From positions 4,808,556 to 4,872,555 of the forward strand of contig OX459105.1 of the NCBI GenBank assembly GCA_949775045.1: a stretch of 64,000 nt of DNA, read 5' to 3'. Position 1 is the stretch's first letter. Each line of letters begins with the position of its first letter. Source of the DNA: Metridium senile (Eukaryota > Cnidaria > Anthozoa > Actiniaria > Metridiidae). The notes beneath the pieces were generated by a model, which saw nothing but the letters and a program-made list of their open reading frames with translations, made no database searches and was not told the origin of the DNA. A program made the position numbers and the translations under genes. Positions 63,836 to 64,000 of the stretch are shown piece after piece.

Positions 63836-64000
63836 CTACATTTCTTTGTGCAAGTTGTACAGTTAAACCCCTTTAATATAGGACAGTGCTGGGACCAAGG
63901 AAATAGTCTGGTTAACTACAATATGCTATGAGAATTTAAAAATCAGAAAAACAAAAACAAAAGGAGGCCAGTACAAAACCGTCAACAGAAAATTACATAC

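Overview
This is eukaryotic, AT-rich, repeat-dense DNA. Several genes are cut into short phased exons with GT-AG introns, and the mobile elements include non-LTR, LTR, tyrosine-recombinase and Polinton-like types plus many short inverted-repeat elements. I see no bacterial operon, rRNA, intact tRNA or CRISPR array. A marine invertebrate fits best, perhaps a sponge or cnidarian; that guess is weak.

Layout. 0.4-2.4 kb: a LINE reverse-transcriptase gene split by a 0.63-kb foldback element whose removal would restore the frame. 2.5-5.2 kb: two inverted arrays of an 8-bp satellite. 5.9-6.9 kb: exon(s) of a KH-domain gene on the minus strand. 7-13.9 kb: dispersed and inverted repeats, no recognisable gene. 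14.1-25.5 kb: a CR1/L2-like LINE nested with a 6.87-kb DIRS-order (PAT-like) retrotransposon that has split direct repeats, a zinc-knuckle Gag, RT/RNase H and tyrosine recombinase. Its three main coding blocks all follow phase-0 splice acceptors compatible with one shared first exon.

27.85-44.8 kb and 47.74-56.8 kb are two copies of a segmental duplication. Each carries the last three exons of an SLC4-family (bicarbonate/borate-type) transporter followed by the 5' part of a ZNFX1-like (NFX1-type zinc-finger helicase) gene. The SLC4 copies are broken in different ways. The first ZNFX1-like copy (A) runs into a 200-N gap and a partial Gypsy-type element. The second (B) stays open over 11 exons and 708 codons to the Walker A exon, then leaves the window. 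Because the two copies are alignable, many insertions can be read against an empty site.

The most striking object is in intron 1 of ZNFX1-like copy A: a 5,660-bp near-perfect palindrome at 33,959-39,618 with AGT...ACT ends and a 6-bp target duplication (gaccaa), absent from copy B. Its ends match the Polinton/Maverick rule. Each 2.8-kb arm carries the same three small genes (PC4-like, Cys-rich, acidic C2H2). It looks like a self-inverted, gene-bearing Polinton end that moved as a unit into a gene whose family acts in RNA-based and antiviral defence.
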